Below, one piece after another: positions 1 to 8,502 of a stretch of 8,502 nucleotides of DNA. The notes below the pieces were generated by a model. That model was not told the origin of the DNA and did not search any database. It saw only the letters and a program-made list of their open reading frames with translations. The position numbers and the translations under genes were made by a program. Position 1 is the stretch's first letter. Every line of letters starts with the position of its first letter. The stretch is from Candidatus Hydrogenedentota bacterium (GTDB lineage: Bacteria; Hydrogenedentota; Hydrogenedentia; Hydrogenedentales; CAITNO01), in contig SLFT01000030.1 of assembly GCA_007124105.1 (NCBI GenBank), positions 1 through 8,502 of the forward strand, read 5' to 3'.

Positions 1-1
1 A

Positions 2-112
2 GCGGGCAAGGAATACCGCTATGGCAAGTTAAACAATGAACGTATCCAGAACCTTGTGCAGGAGCACGTGGTGAAGGGCAACCCCGTCATGGATTATCTC
101 ATCGGCAACTAG
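2..112 (+). CDS. C-terminal end of a (2Fe-2S) ferredoxin-like subunit (HndB-like), truncated by the window edge
   Basis: Only the last 36 codons are visible, in the frame starting at base 2 and ending in TAG at 110-112. They read through a YGKLNNERIQNLVQEHV stretch and end KGNPVMDYLIGN. This pattern of a Tyr-Gly-x-Leu strand, an 'ERI..LV.EHV' helix and 'KG.PV' is the usual tail of thioredoxin-like [2Fe-2S] proteins such as HndB. A related tail occurs at about residues 68-95 of the next protein (EHLLKGRPVERL). In hndABCD operons, HndB lies between the NuoE-like HndA and the NuoF-like HndC, which fits the genes that follow. The cluster-binding cysteines would lie upstream of the window, so the call rests on the tail and on gene order. 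A NuoE-type subunit is the main alternative. The next gene starts 40 bases downstream. Confidence 0.6.
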   Translation, partial: AGKEYRYGKLNNERIQNLVQEHVVKGNPVMDYLIGN

Positions 113-152
113 CCGATATGAGAGCGAACAGGACAATAGGAGAAGTTAGACT

Positions 153-3224
<3,072 letters not shown>

Positions 3225-3251
3225 GCAAACGCGCAATAAGGAGACAATATA

Positions 3252-5024
3252 ATGCCAACAATCACGATTGATAATGTAACGGTAGATGCGCCCCAGGGCG
3301 CTACGGTACTTGAAGCCGCAAAGATGGCCGGCATCAATATCCCGACGTTGTGCTACCTCAAAGATGTGCAGGCCATTGGCGCCTGCCGCGTGTGCATGGT
3401 CGAAGTCGAAGGCGCGCGTACGTTGCTCGCTTCATGTGTGACGCCGGTGGGCGAAGGTATGAAAGTGCATACCAACAGCAAGAAGGCGCGTGAATCGCGC
3501 CGCACGGTGGTTGAGTTGTTGCTGTCTGATCACAATGGCGACTGCCAGACCTGCGACCGCAACGAAGACTGCGAACTGCAAACGCTCGCGCGCAGCCTGG
3601 GTATTCGCGAGATTACATATCCCGGCGAAAAGAGCAAGCAGTATATTGATGAGAGTACGCCGGCGCTGGTGCGCGATACCGCCAAGTGCGTTCTGTGTCG
3701 CCGTTGCGTAACGGTATGCAATGAAACCCAGAGCGTGGGCGGCATCTTCCCGCAAGGCCGCGGATTCAGCACCGTTGTCGGCCCCGCCTTCACCAGCAAT
3801 CTCGACGATGTCGTGTGCGTACAGTGCGGCCAATGCTCCGCCGTATGCCCTGTGGGCGCCATCTCCGAACGCGATCAGGTGCAGGATGTCTGGGCGGCGC
3901 TGGACGACCCGACCAAAACCGTGGTCGTGCAAACGGCGCCCGCAATCCGCGCCGCGCTTGGTGAATGCTTCGATCTGCCGCCAGGTACGCTGGTGACAGG
4001 GAAAATGGTGTCCGCCCTGCGCAAATTGGGCTTCCACGCTGTTTTCGACACAAACTTCACCGCCGACCTCACCATCATGGAAGAAGGCACCGAGTTGCTG
4101 ACGCGCCTCAAGAAAGCGCTTGTGGACAAGGAAGACGTGGCGCTACCCATGTTCACCAGCTGTTCGCCGGGATGGATTAAGTATCTGGAATACTTTTACC
4201 CGGACATGCTGGCCAATCTTTCCACTTGCAAATCGCCCCAGCAGATGTTCGGCGCACTCGCGAAAACCTATTACGCCGAGAAGATCGGCAAGAAGCCTGA
4301 AGACATGGTTGTGGTGTCCATCATGCCCTGCACCGCGAAGAAATATGAAGCGGACCGGCCGGAAATGTATGACAGCGGCGCCAAGGACGTGGACATCGTG
4401 TTGACTACCCGCGAACTGGGACGCATGATCAAGGAAGCGGGTATTGACTTCGTGAACCTTCCTGACGACAAGCAGGATGCGCCGCTGGGCATGAGCACCG
4501 GCGCTGCGGATATCTTCGCCAACACCGGCGGTGTAATGGAAGCGGCCCTGCGTACCGCGTGGGAAATCGTGACCGGAACCGAACTGCCCTTCGATAAACT
4601 GCACGTTACCCCCGTGGCCGGGCTCGAAGGTATCAAGGAAGCCGCTGTCACCTTCAAAGGCTGCGTACCCGATTGGTCGTTCCTTGAAGGCGTCGAAGCG
4701 AAAGTAGCGGTGGCCCATGGCCTTGGCAACGCCCGAGCGCTTATTGAAAAAATACGTAAAGGCGAGGCCGGCTACCATTTCATCGAGATCATGACCTGTC
4801 CTGGCGGCTGCATCGGCGGCGGCGGACAACCACGCATCACCACGAATGATGTACGCATGAAACGCATCGAGGCCATCTACAAAGAAGACGAAGGCCGCGA
4901 GCTGCGCAAGTCTCACGACAACCCTGAAGTGAAGCAGATTTACGAAGAGTTCCTGGGTGCGCCCCTGGGAAAAATCTCACATAAACTGCTGCACACCAAC
5001 TATGTGCCTCGCGAACGCGTGTAA
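3252..5024 (+). CDS. hydA: [FeFe]-hydrogenase catalytic subunit, HndD/HydA type (group A, M3 architecture)
   Basis: This predicted catalytic subunit interconverts H2 with protons and electrons in the cytoplasm. It is 590 residues long, close to HndD. The order is an N-terminal [2Fe-2S] domain (C34, C45, C48, C62), a His-ligated [4Fe-4S] (H94, C98, C101, C107), two ferredoxin-type [4Fe-4S] clusters (C146, C149, C152, C156 and C189, C192, C195, C199), then the H-cluster domain from about 220. L2 is MPCTAKKYE (C360). L3 is EIMTCPGGCIGGGGQP, with ligands C516 and C520. L1 reads TSCSPGW (302-308) and not TSCCPxW. The proton-relay cysteine C304 is kept, but the position of the usual cubane ligand is S305, and an extra Cys (C326) sits in STCKSPQQ. 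The IMEEGTE segment keeps acidic residues of the proton path. There is no C-terminal extra [2Fe-2S] domain. AAGGAG at 3238-3243, 8 bases before the ATG, supports the start. It lies 27 bases after the NuoF-GltD gene, so the two are probably cotranscribed. Family assignment is firm. Activity is not certain because of L1. Confidence 0.93.
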   Translation: MPTITIDNVTVDAPQGATVLEAAKMAGINIPTLCYLKDVQAIGACRVCMVEVEGARTLLASCVTPVGEGMKVHTNSKKARESRRTVVELLLSDHNGDCQTCDRNEDCELQTLARSLGIREITYPGEKSKQYIDESTPALVRDTAKCVLCRRCVTVCNETQSVGGIFPQGRGFSTVVGPAFTSNLDDVVCVQCGQCSAVCPVGAISERDQVQDVWAALDDPTKTVVVQTAPAIRAALGECFDLPPGTLVTGKMVSALRKLGFHAVFDTNFTADLTIMEEGTELLTRLKKALVDKEDVALPMFTSCSPGWIKYLEYFYPDMLANLSTCKSPQQMFGALAKTYYAEKIGKKPEDMVVVSIMPCTAKKYEADRPEMYDSGAKDVDIVLTTRELGRMIKEAGIDFVNLPDDKQDAPLGMSTGAADIFANTGGVMEAALRTAWEIVTGTELPFDKLHVTPVAGLEGIKEAAVTFKGCVPDWSFLEGVEAKVAVAHGLGNARALIEKIRKGEAGYHFIEIMTCPGGCIGGGGQPRITTNDVRMKRIEAIYKEDEGRELRKSHDNPEVKQIYEEFLGAPLGKISHKLLHTNYVPRERV

Positions 5025-5070
5025 TACGCATCACGGGACATAGCCAACGCATAAGAAGCCAATCAAGATT

Positions 5071-5095
5071 TGGAACAATGTCTTGACGTGTTCCA
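5071..5095. repeat. Inverted repeat TGGAACA-N11-TGTTCCA downstream of hydA
   Basis: Two perfect 7-base arms (5071-5077 and 5089-5095) face each other across 11 bases, 46 bases after the hydA stop and just ahead of the terminator. In RNA it would form a modest hairpin in the 3' untranslated region, possibly protecting the message end. As DNA it could be a binding site. There is no T-run, so it is not itself a terminator. Confidence 0.5.
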
Positions 5096-5111
5096 TGTCT
5101 GACACTACCGG

Positions 5112-5152
5112 AACGCGGTCGGACGCTGAAAAGCGGCCGGCCGCGTTTTTTT
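5112..5152 (+). terminator. Rho-independent terminator ending the first hydrogenase cluster
   Basis: The stem is AACGCGGTCGG (5112-5122) paired with CCGGCCGCGTT (5137-5147), including one G-U wobble. After a single A/G mismatch it continues as CGCT (5124-5127) paired with AGCG (5132-5135), closed by a GAAA tetraloop of the stable GNRA class (5128-5131). Seven T residues (5146-5152) follow directly. It lies about 90 bases after the hydA stop, so it marks hydA as the last gene of the first transcript and separates it from the receiver gene downstream. Confidence 0.88.
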
Positions 5153-5379
5153 GCCCACGCGAGAAAAAGTGCTGTCAGGGCATATTGCAACGGAAACAAG
5201 TTGATACCGGCGTTGGCGATTATAGGGGCGCAAGCAAGTGAGTACGCCGGGGACGAGAAGCGTATTTGCGCGAGTTTTCAGGAGGGTTAAATTTTTGTTT
5301 GCCCTTGTCGGAGAGTACTGATCGTGATTGCCCCGTCGTATTCTTTTGTTCACCTATCTCTCAAAACCACTATATAAAA

Positions 5380-5421
5380 ATCGCTAAGACTGTGGATCGG
5401 TTATAATAGTGCTATAGCGAT
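5380..5421. repeat. Inverted repeat ATCGCTA-N28-TAGCGAT bracketing a TATAAT box
   Basis: Perfect 7-base arms (5380-5386 and 5415-5421) flank a TATAAT at 5402-5407. The right arm overlaps the 8-base palindrome GCTATAGC (5411-5418). The position suits an operator controlling the second cluster, but arms of this length can arise by chance in AT-rich DNA. Confidence 0.35.
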
Positions 5422-5451
5422 GTGTCGCAATCAAATATTTGCAGAAAAATG

Positions 5452-5466
5452 TTGCAAACGGTGCAA
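5452..5466. promoter_or_regulatory. Candidate operator TTGCA-N5-TGCAA
   Basis: This short perfect dyad (arms 5452-5456 and 5462-5466) has AT-rich flanks, and a further TTGCA lies at 5439-5443. It sits about 165 bases before the receiver start. It has the size of a dimeric repressor site, but it does not match the Rex consensus (TTGTGA...TCACAA) well, and I cannot assign a regulator. Confidence 0.25.
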
Positions 5467-5630
5467 TATATTTAATAGACTTGTGCCTAACGACCGGTAG
5501 GTAGTATTTGAATCTGATAGTTGGCCCGTCGCGTACCGTGTTGTAACGGCACTGTAAACGCGGGCGACTATAGGTTGAGTAGTGTAGGTAGTGTCAAAAT
5601 TGGAAACCCGAAAACAGAAAGGGCGAAGTC

Positions 5631-6011
5631 ATGGCGAAAATCTTGATTGTGGATGACGACCCGGATGTGGTCGAAGCGTTGAATCTGCTATTGAAGGAGC
5701 AAGGGCACGAGACCGCTGAAGCCTACAACCGCAAGGAAGGCATGCAGCAGGTTGACGCTTTTGCGCCGGATTTGATCATCCTTGATGTGATGATGGAGCA
5801 GCCAGACGATGGGCTGACCATGGCCCAGGACCTGCGACGCAACAACTTTACAAAGCCCATCTTGATGTTGACCACGGTCAGCAAGGCGACCGGCCTCGAG
5901 ATAGGCAAGGACGACGAGATGGTGCCGGTGGATGATTTTCAGGAGAAGCCGATTTCACCGGCAACGTTGACATCCAAGGTTGCCGAGTTACTGAACAAGG
6001 CGGAGGGCTGA
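5631..6011 (+). CDS. Stand-alone response-regulator receiver domain protein (CheY-like)
   Basis: This 126-residue protein is one receiver domain with no output domain, so it would act by protein contact or as a phosphorelay step and not by binding DNA. Visible signs are the acidic pocket D8-D9-D10 after KILIV, the phospho-acceptor D52 in LIILDVMME, the switch Thr in MLTTVS (T81/T82), and K106 in FQEKP. The segment between T82 and K106 (KATGLEIGKDDEMVPVDDF) differs from the usual 'GADDYL' loop. It resembles a receiver subgroup that I recall near redox and hydrogenase genes in anaerobes. AGAAAGGG at 5616-5623, 7 bases before the ATG, supports the start. The next gene begins 3 bases after its stop, making it the first gene of the second operon. 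The partner kinase is not in the window. A role in controlling this hydrogenase is inferred from position alone. Confidence 0.88.
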   Translation: MAKILIVDDDPDVVEALNLLLKEQGHETAEAYNRKEGMQQVDAFAPDLIILDVMMEQPDDGLTMAQDLRRNNFTKPILMLTTVSKATGLEIGKDDEMVPVDDFQEKPISPATLTSKVAELLNKAEG

Positions 6012-6014
6012 ATC

Positions 6015-6530
6015 ATGTTGGTACCCGTACAAGAACGTCTGCGACAGGACATTGAAGGCTGGATTGCCGCCAACGGCGGCGACCGCGGAAGTTTGATCCC
6101 CGTACTTCAGGAAGTACAGAAGAAGTACAGCCGTATTTCTGATTACGCCATGCAGGTCATTGCTGACCAATTGGACATCCATCCAGTGGAAGTGCATGGC
6201 GTTGTCTCGTTTTACAGTTTCTTGAAGGAAGAGCACAAAGGTCGGTTCGAGGTGCGCCTGTGCCGTACCATCTCGTGCGACATGGCAGGCCGCGACCGCG
6301 TGGCGCGTCAGCTTGAGAATGAGCTGGGCATCAGCTTTGGCGAAACAACACACGATGGTCGGTTCTCGCTTGAGTGGGCCAATTGCCTTGGCATGTGCGA
6401 CCAGGGCCCTGCCTTGCTGGTGAATGAACAGGTGTTCACAAGCGTAACGCCCGAGAAGATACATGACATTCTGGCCCAATTCAAGAAGATGATGGACATC
6501 AATGTATTCCAACAGGCGGAGGAACACTGA
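6015..6530 (+). CDS. NuoE/HydC/HndA-type thioredoxin-like [2Fe-2S] subunit
   Basis: This 171-residue electron-transfer subunit normally docks on the NuoF flavoprotein of NADH-linked hydrogenases, formate dehydrogenases and complex I. The N-terminal helical part carries LIPVLQEVQKKYSRIS and the family signature HPVEVHGVVSFYSFL. The C-terminal thioredoxin fold binds one [2Fe-2S] through C83 and C88 (Cx4C, in RLCRTISC) and C124 and C128 (Cx3C, in NCLGMCDQGPA). Its length is normal for the family and no domain is missing. GGAGGG at 6002-6007 overlaps the end of the receiver gene and sits 7 bases before the ATG. The NuoF gene follows after 3 bases, so translational coupling of all three genes is likely. 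Family assignment is firm. The choice between the HydC and HndA names cannot be made without knowing whether the complex bifurcates. Confidence 0.93.
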   Translation: MLVPVQERLRQDIEGWIAANGGDRGSLIPVLQEVQKKYSRISDYAMQVIADQLDIHPVEVHGVVSFYSFLKEEHKGRFEVRLCRTISCDMAGRDRVARQLENELGISFGETTHDGRFSLEWANCLGMCDQGPALLVNEQVFTSVTPEKIHDILAQFKKMMDINVFQQAEEH

Positions 6531-6533
6531 ACC

Positions 6534-7736
6534 ATGAGTACCATGAAAACAATCACGAACACACTGACATTCAGTTCCGTCGAACCCGATGCGGGCCTGA
6601 AGGCGGCATTGTCGAAAAGCCGGGCCGACGTAATCGCGGAGTTGAACGCATCCAACCTGAAAGGACGCGGCGGCGCGGGATTTCCCACCAGTGTGAAGTG
6701 GAACCTTGCCGCGGCGGCGAAAAGCGATAAGAAATATGTGGTCTGCAACGCCGATGAAGGCGAACCAGGCACTTTCAAGGACCGTTTGATCCTGTCCGAC
6801 TATGCCAACCTGGTTATCGAAGGCATGACCATTGCCGGGTATGCCATTGGCGCGAAGACAGGCATTATCTACCTGCGCGGCGAATACAGCTATCTGCGCG
6901 GGCCTCTCACGGCCATCATTGCCAAGCGGCGCGCGGCCAATCTGCTGGGCGCCGATATTATGGGTAAGAGCGGGTTTGCCTTTGATATTATCTTGCGCAT
7001 GGGCGCGGGCGCCTATGTTTGCGGCGAAGAGACGGCGCTCATCGAGTCCCTCGAAGGTCATCGCGGCGAATCCCGAAACCGACCGCCCTTCCCCGTGGAC
7101 ACCGGCCTGATGGGCAACCCGACCATTGTAAACAACGTGGAAACGCTGGCCTGGGCCGCGTGTATCCTTGGCAAGGGCGGTGACTGGTTCAAGAGCATGG
7201 GCACGGAAAAATCAGCGGGCCGCAAGTTATTCAGCGTGTCTGGCGACTGCGCGCGCCCTGGCGTGTACGAGTTTCCCCTGGGCATTACCATTCAGGAATT
7301 GCTCGATGCGATTGGCGCTGAAGATGTCAAGGCTGTCCAGGTGGGCGGCGCATCCGGACATTGTGTTCCGGCGGGCCAATTTCAGCGCGCCCTTTCCTTC
7401 GAGGATATTCCCACGGGCGGCTCGATGATTGTATTTGGCCAACATCGCGATATGCTTGATGTGGCCATAAATTTCCTTGACTTCTTTGTGGAGGAATCCT
7501 GTGGACAATGTACGCCCTGCCGCGAAGGCAACGAGAAACTGTTGGAAGGCGCTCTGCTCCTTGAAGAAGGACGCTGTTCCATGGCCTATCTCAAGGACCT
7601 ATGCGCCCTCGGCGAGAGCATGCAGCTTGCGTCGAAATGCGGGCTGGGACAATCCAGCGCGAACGCGTTTCTCTCAATTGTGAAATATTTCAAGGATGAG
7701 ATATTGGGACGTACAGCCGTCGCCCAGGCCGGGTGA
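6534..7736 (+). CDS. Short NuoF/HoxF-like NADH- and FMN-binding subunit of the second hydrogenase
   Basis: This 400-residue flavoprotein is predicted to exchange a hydride with NAD(H) at FMN and pass electrons to its [4Fe-4S] cluster. Visible are the glycine loop KGRGGAGF (43-50), CNADEGEPGTF, the GAGAYVCGEETAL and EGHRGESRNRPPFP stretches, an SLBB region at about 230-300, and cluster ligands C323, C326, C329 (SCGQCTPC) and C369. It is a bare NuoF core. It has no N-terminal [2Fe-2S] domain, no CPAxxC motif and no C-terminal ferredoxin domain, unlike canonical HydB/HndC and unlike the fused paralog in the first cluster. In size it is closer to complex I NuoF or the HoxF/FdsB core. GGAGG at 6518-6522 lies 11 bases before the ATG at 6534. 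An in-frame ATG at 6543 is a possible alternative start. The hydA-like gene follows after 15 bases. NAD(H) use is inferred from the family. Confidence 0.93.
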   Translation: MSTMKTITNTLTFSSVEPDAGLKAALSKSRADVIAELNASNLKGRGGAGFPTSVKWNLAAAAKSDKKYVVCNADEGEPGTFKDRLILSDYANLVIEGMTIAGYAIGAKTGIIYLRGEYSYLRGPLTAIIAKRRAANLLGADIMGKSGFAFDIILRMGAGAYVCGEETALIESLEGHRGESRNRPPFPVDTGLMGNPTIVNNVETLAWAACILGKGGDWFKSMGTEKSAGRKLFSVSGDCARPGVYEFPLGITIQELLDAIGAEDVKAVQVGGASGHCVPAGQFQRALSFEDIPTGGSMIVFGQHRDMLDVAINFLDFFVEESCGQCTPCREGNEKLLEGALLLEEGRCSMAYLKDLCALGESMQLASKCGLGQSSANAFLSIVKYFKDEILGRTAVAQAG

Positions 7737-7751
7737 TGAAAGGAGATAATC

Positions 7752-8502
7752 ATGACTGATAAATTGGATACGAAACAGGCGACCTCACGAGCGCCGGTGA
7801 GCCAGCGCGCGTTTAAGGTAGAACAATCCGACGACACCACGGGCATCGGCAGTATGGTCAGCATAGCCATAGACGATCGCGAACTGAAAGTGCCCGTCGG
7901 CGCCACCATCCTCGACGCCGCCAAACAACTGGGCATCCATATCCCGACCTTGTGCTATCACGACGATTTGTGCGTGGCCGGCGTGTGCCGCGTCTGCGTT
8001 GTTGAAGTCGAAGGACAGCGAACCTTGCAGGCGGCATGCGCCTACCCGGTGACGGCGCCGATCAAGGTAAAGACCCATACGCGCAAGGTGCGCCAGGCGC
8101 GCCGGCATGTAGTGGACCTGCTGCTCTCGAAGCATTACGGCGAGTGTTATGCTTGTGTGCGCAACAACAACTGCGAATTGCAGTCGCTGGCCAAGGAATA
8201 CGGCGTGGACTTTTTCCGATTCGGCCATCCTGACGCACCCATGTATGAAACGGACATATCGAGTTACTCGGTGCATCGTGATATGAACAAATGCGTACTG
8301 TGCAGGCGTTGCGTACGCACCTGCATTGACTTGCAGGAAGTGGGCGTGCTTGACGCCGCGCACCGCGGCGTTGAATCGCGCATCGAGACATTCCTGGACA
8401 AGCCGCTGGCCGATGTGGTCTGCATCAACTGCGGCCAGTGCGTCAACCGTTGTCCCACAGGCGCGCTTAAGGCGAATGATCCCACTGACGACGTATGGGC
8501 CG
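7752..8502 (+). CDS. N-terminal iron-sulfur half of a second HydA-like (or NuoG-like) subunit, cut by the window end
   Basis: About 250 residues are visible with no stop before the edge. After a polar leader of about 35 residues come a [2Fe-2S] domain (CYHDDLCVAGVCRVC, then a Cys in QAACAYP), a His-ligated [4Fe-4S] (Hx3Cx2Cx5C in KHYGECYACVRNNNC), and two ferredoxin-type [4Fe-4S] clusters (CVLCRRCVRTC and CINCGQCVNRCPTG). This is the same order as in the upstream hydrogenase, and the two match up to the DVWA segment where the window stops, just before an H-cluster domain would begin. AAAGGAG at 7739-7745, 6 bases ahead, favours the start at 7752 over an in-frame ATG at 7854 that would remove the leader. 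As last visible gene of the operon it most likely encodes the catalytic subunit. Because L1-L3 are out of view, a NuoG-like protein without an H-cluster, or a NuoG/GltD fusion as in StnC, remains possible. Confidence 0.8.
   Translation, partial: MTDKLDTKQATSRAPVSQRAFKVEQSDDTTGIGSMVSIAIDDRELKVPVGATILDAAKQLGIHIPTLCYHDDLCVAGVCRVCVVEVEGQRTLQAACAYPVTAPIKVKTHTRKVRQARRHVVDLLLSKHYGECYACVRNNNCELQSLAKEYGVDFFRFGHPDAPMYETDISSYSVHRDMNKCVLCRRCVRTCIDLQEVGVLDAAHRGVESRIETFLDKPLADVVCINCGQCVNRCPTGALKANDPTDDVWA

Larger units (their letters stand above)
5346..5480 (+). promoter_or_regulatory. AT-rich probable promoter/operator region of the second cluster
   Basis: This is the most AT-rich stretch of the window and lies upstream of the receiver gene. 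It contains a perfect -10 hexamer TATAAT (5402-5407), though without a good -35 at 16-18 bases. It also holds a weaker pair, TTGTTC (5346-5351) and TATATA (5371-5376), with 19-base spacing. An inverted repeat brackets TATAAT, and a second one follows (both listed separately). If TATAAT is used, the untranslated leader would be a little over 200 bases. The region call is reasonable. The exact promoter is not settled. Confidence 0.4.
5025..5630. other. Intergenic region between the two hydrogenase clusters
   Basis: No convincing gene is seen in these 606 bases. The stretch just after hydA carries an inverted repeat and a strong terminator (both listed separately). From about 5153 to 5340 I see nothing I can name; an AGGAGG at 5280-5285 is not followed by a usable reading frame. 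From about 5340 to 5480 the DNA becomes markedly AT-rich compared with the genes, as expected of a promoter or operator region. The last 150 bases have a 9-base direct repeat GTAGGTAGT (5497-5505 and 5584-5592) and a weak nested hairpin (CGCGT 5530-5534 with ACGCG 5558-5562, enclosing CCGT/ACGG). The length is generous for a simple promoter, so a regulated leader or a small RNA is possible but not shown. Confidence 0.6.

Noticed and set aside
4143..4916. Minus-strand open frame (257 codons) opposite the H-cluster domain
   Set aside because: It mirrors the hydrogenase coding sequence, where L1-L3 are read on the plus strand. Its product has no recognisable motif.
5280..5324. AGGAGG at 5280-5285 as a ribosome-binding site for a small gene
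   Set aside because: The only nearby start (TTG) gives a peptide of about 8 residues before TGA, which is not a supportable gene.
5105..5353. Minus-strand open frame of 82 codons in the intergenic gap
   Set aside because: It overlaps the terminator stem, and the Arg/Thr-rich product resembles no protein I know. I saw no supporting ribosome-binding context, so chance is the simpler explanation.
5521..5540. Possible sigma-54 promoter at TTGGCCCGTC
   Set aside because: The GG element is present but no GC falls at the required distance for the -12 element.
5988..7061. Long open frame on the minus strand (357 codons)
   Set aside because: It is opposite the NuoE and NuoF genes, both firmly identified, and its product has no recognisable motif.

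Overview
The window holds parts of two adjacent, same-strand gene clusters for soluble, cytoplasmic, NAD(P)-linked [FeFe]-hydrogenases. They are separated by a roughly 600-base non-coding gap that contains a clear intrinsic terminator. The source looks like a strict anaerobe with a moderately GC-rich genome and strong Shine-Dalgarno sites. The gene types would suit a fermentative bacterium, perhaps from an uncultured lineage such as the Planctomycetes/Verrucomicrobia/Hydrogenedentes side of the tree. That placement is a guess from gene style and not from any marker gene.

Cluster 1 (about 1-5152) matches the order known for the NADP-reducing hydrogenase hndABCD of Solidesulfovibrio (Desulfovibrio) fructosivorans. 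It has the tail of an HndB-like [2Fe-2S] protein, then an HndC/HydB/NuoF-like flavoprotein, then an HndD-like [FeFe]-hydrogenase with an H-cluster domain. The NuoF-like protein is the unusual part. At 1023 residues it is a fusion of an N-terminal thioredoxin-like [2Fe-2S] domain, a NuoF core (FMN/NADH site, SLBB, one [4Fe-4S]) and a complete GltD/NfnB-type module (two [4Fe-4S] plus FAD and NADPH sites). The GltD module sits where HydB proteins normally carry a C-terminal 2[4Fe-4S] ferredoxin domain. One polypeptide therefore has predicted sites for both NADH and NADPH, next to a hydrogenase. The hydrogenase has a non-standard L1 motif, with Ser where the second Cys of TSCCP normally ligates the H-cluster cubane, and a Cys 21 residues further on.

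The gap (5025-5630) holds an inverted repeat just after hydA, a terminator with a GNRA tetraloop, and an AT-rich stretch (about 5340-5480) with -10-like hexamers and inverted repeats. That stretch is the likely control region of cluster 2. No gene is supported in the gap.

Cluster 2 (5631-8502, running off the window) is a tightly packed operon. Its genes are a single-domain response-regulator receiver, a NuoE/HydC-type [2Fe-2S] subunit, a short 400-residue NuoF with neither the N-terminal [2Fe-2S] nor a C-terminal ferredoxin/GltD module, and the N-terminal iron-sulfur half of a second HydA-like (or NuoG-like) protein. Gaps of 3, 3 and 15 bases imply one transcript. The two clusters look like paralogous hydrogenases built for different electron carriers: cluster 1 for NAD(H) plus NADP(H), cluster 2 for NAD(H) with possible phosphorelay control.
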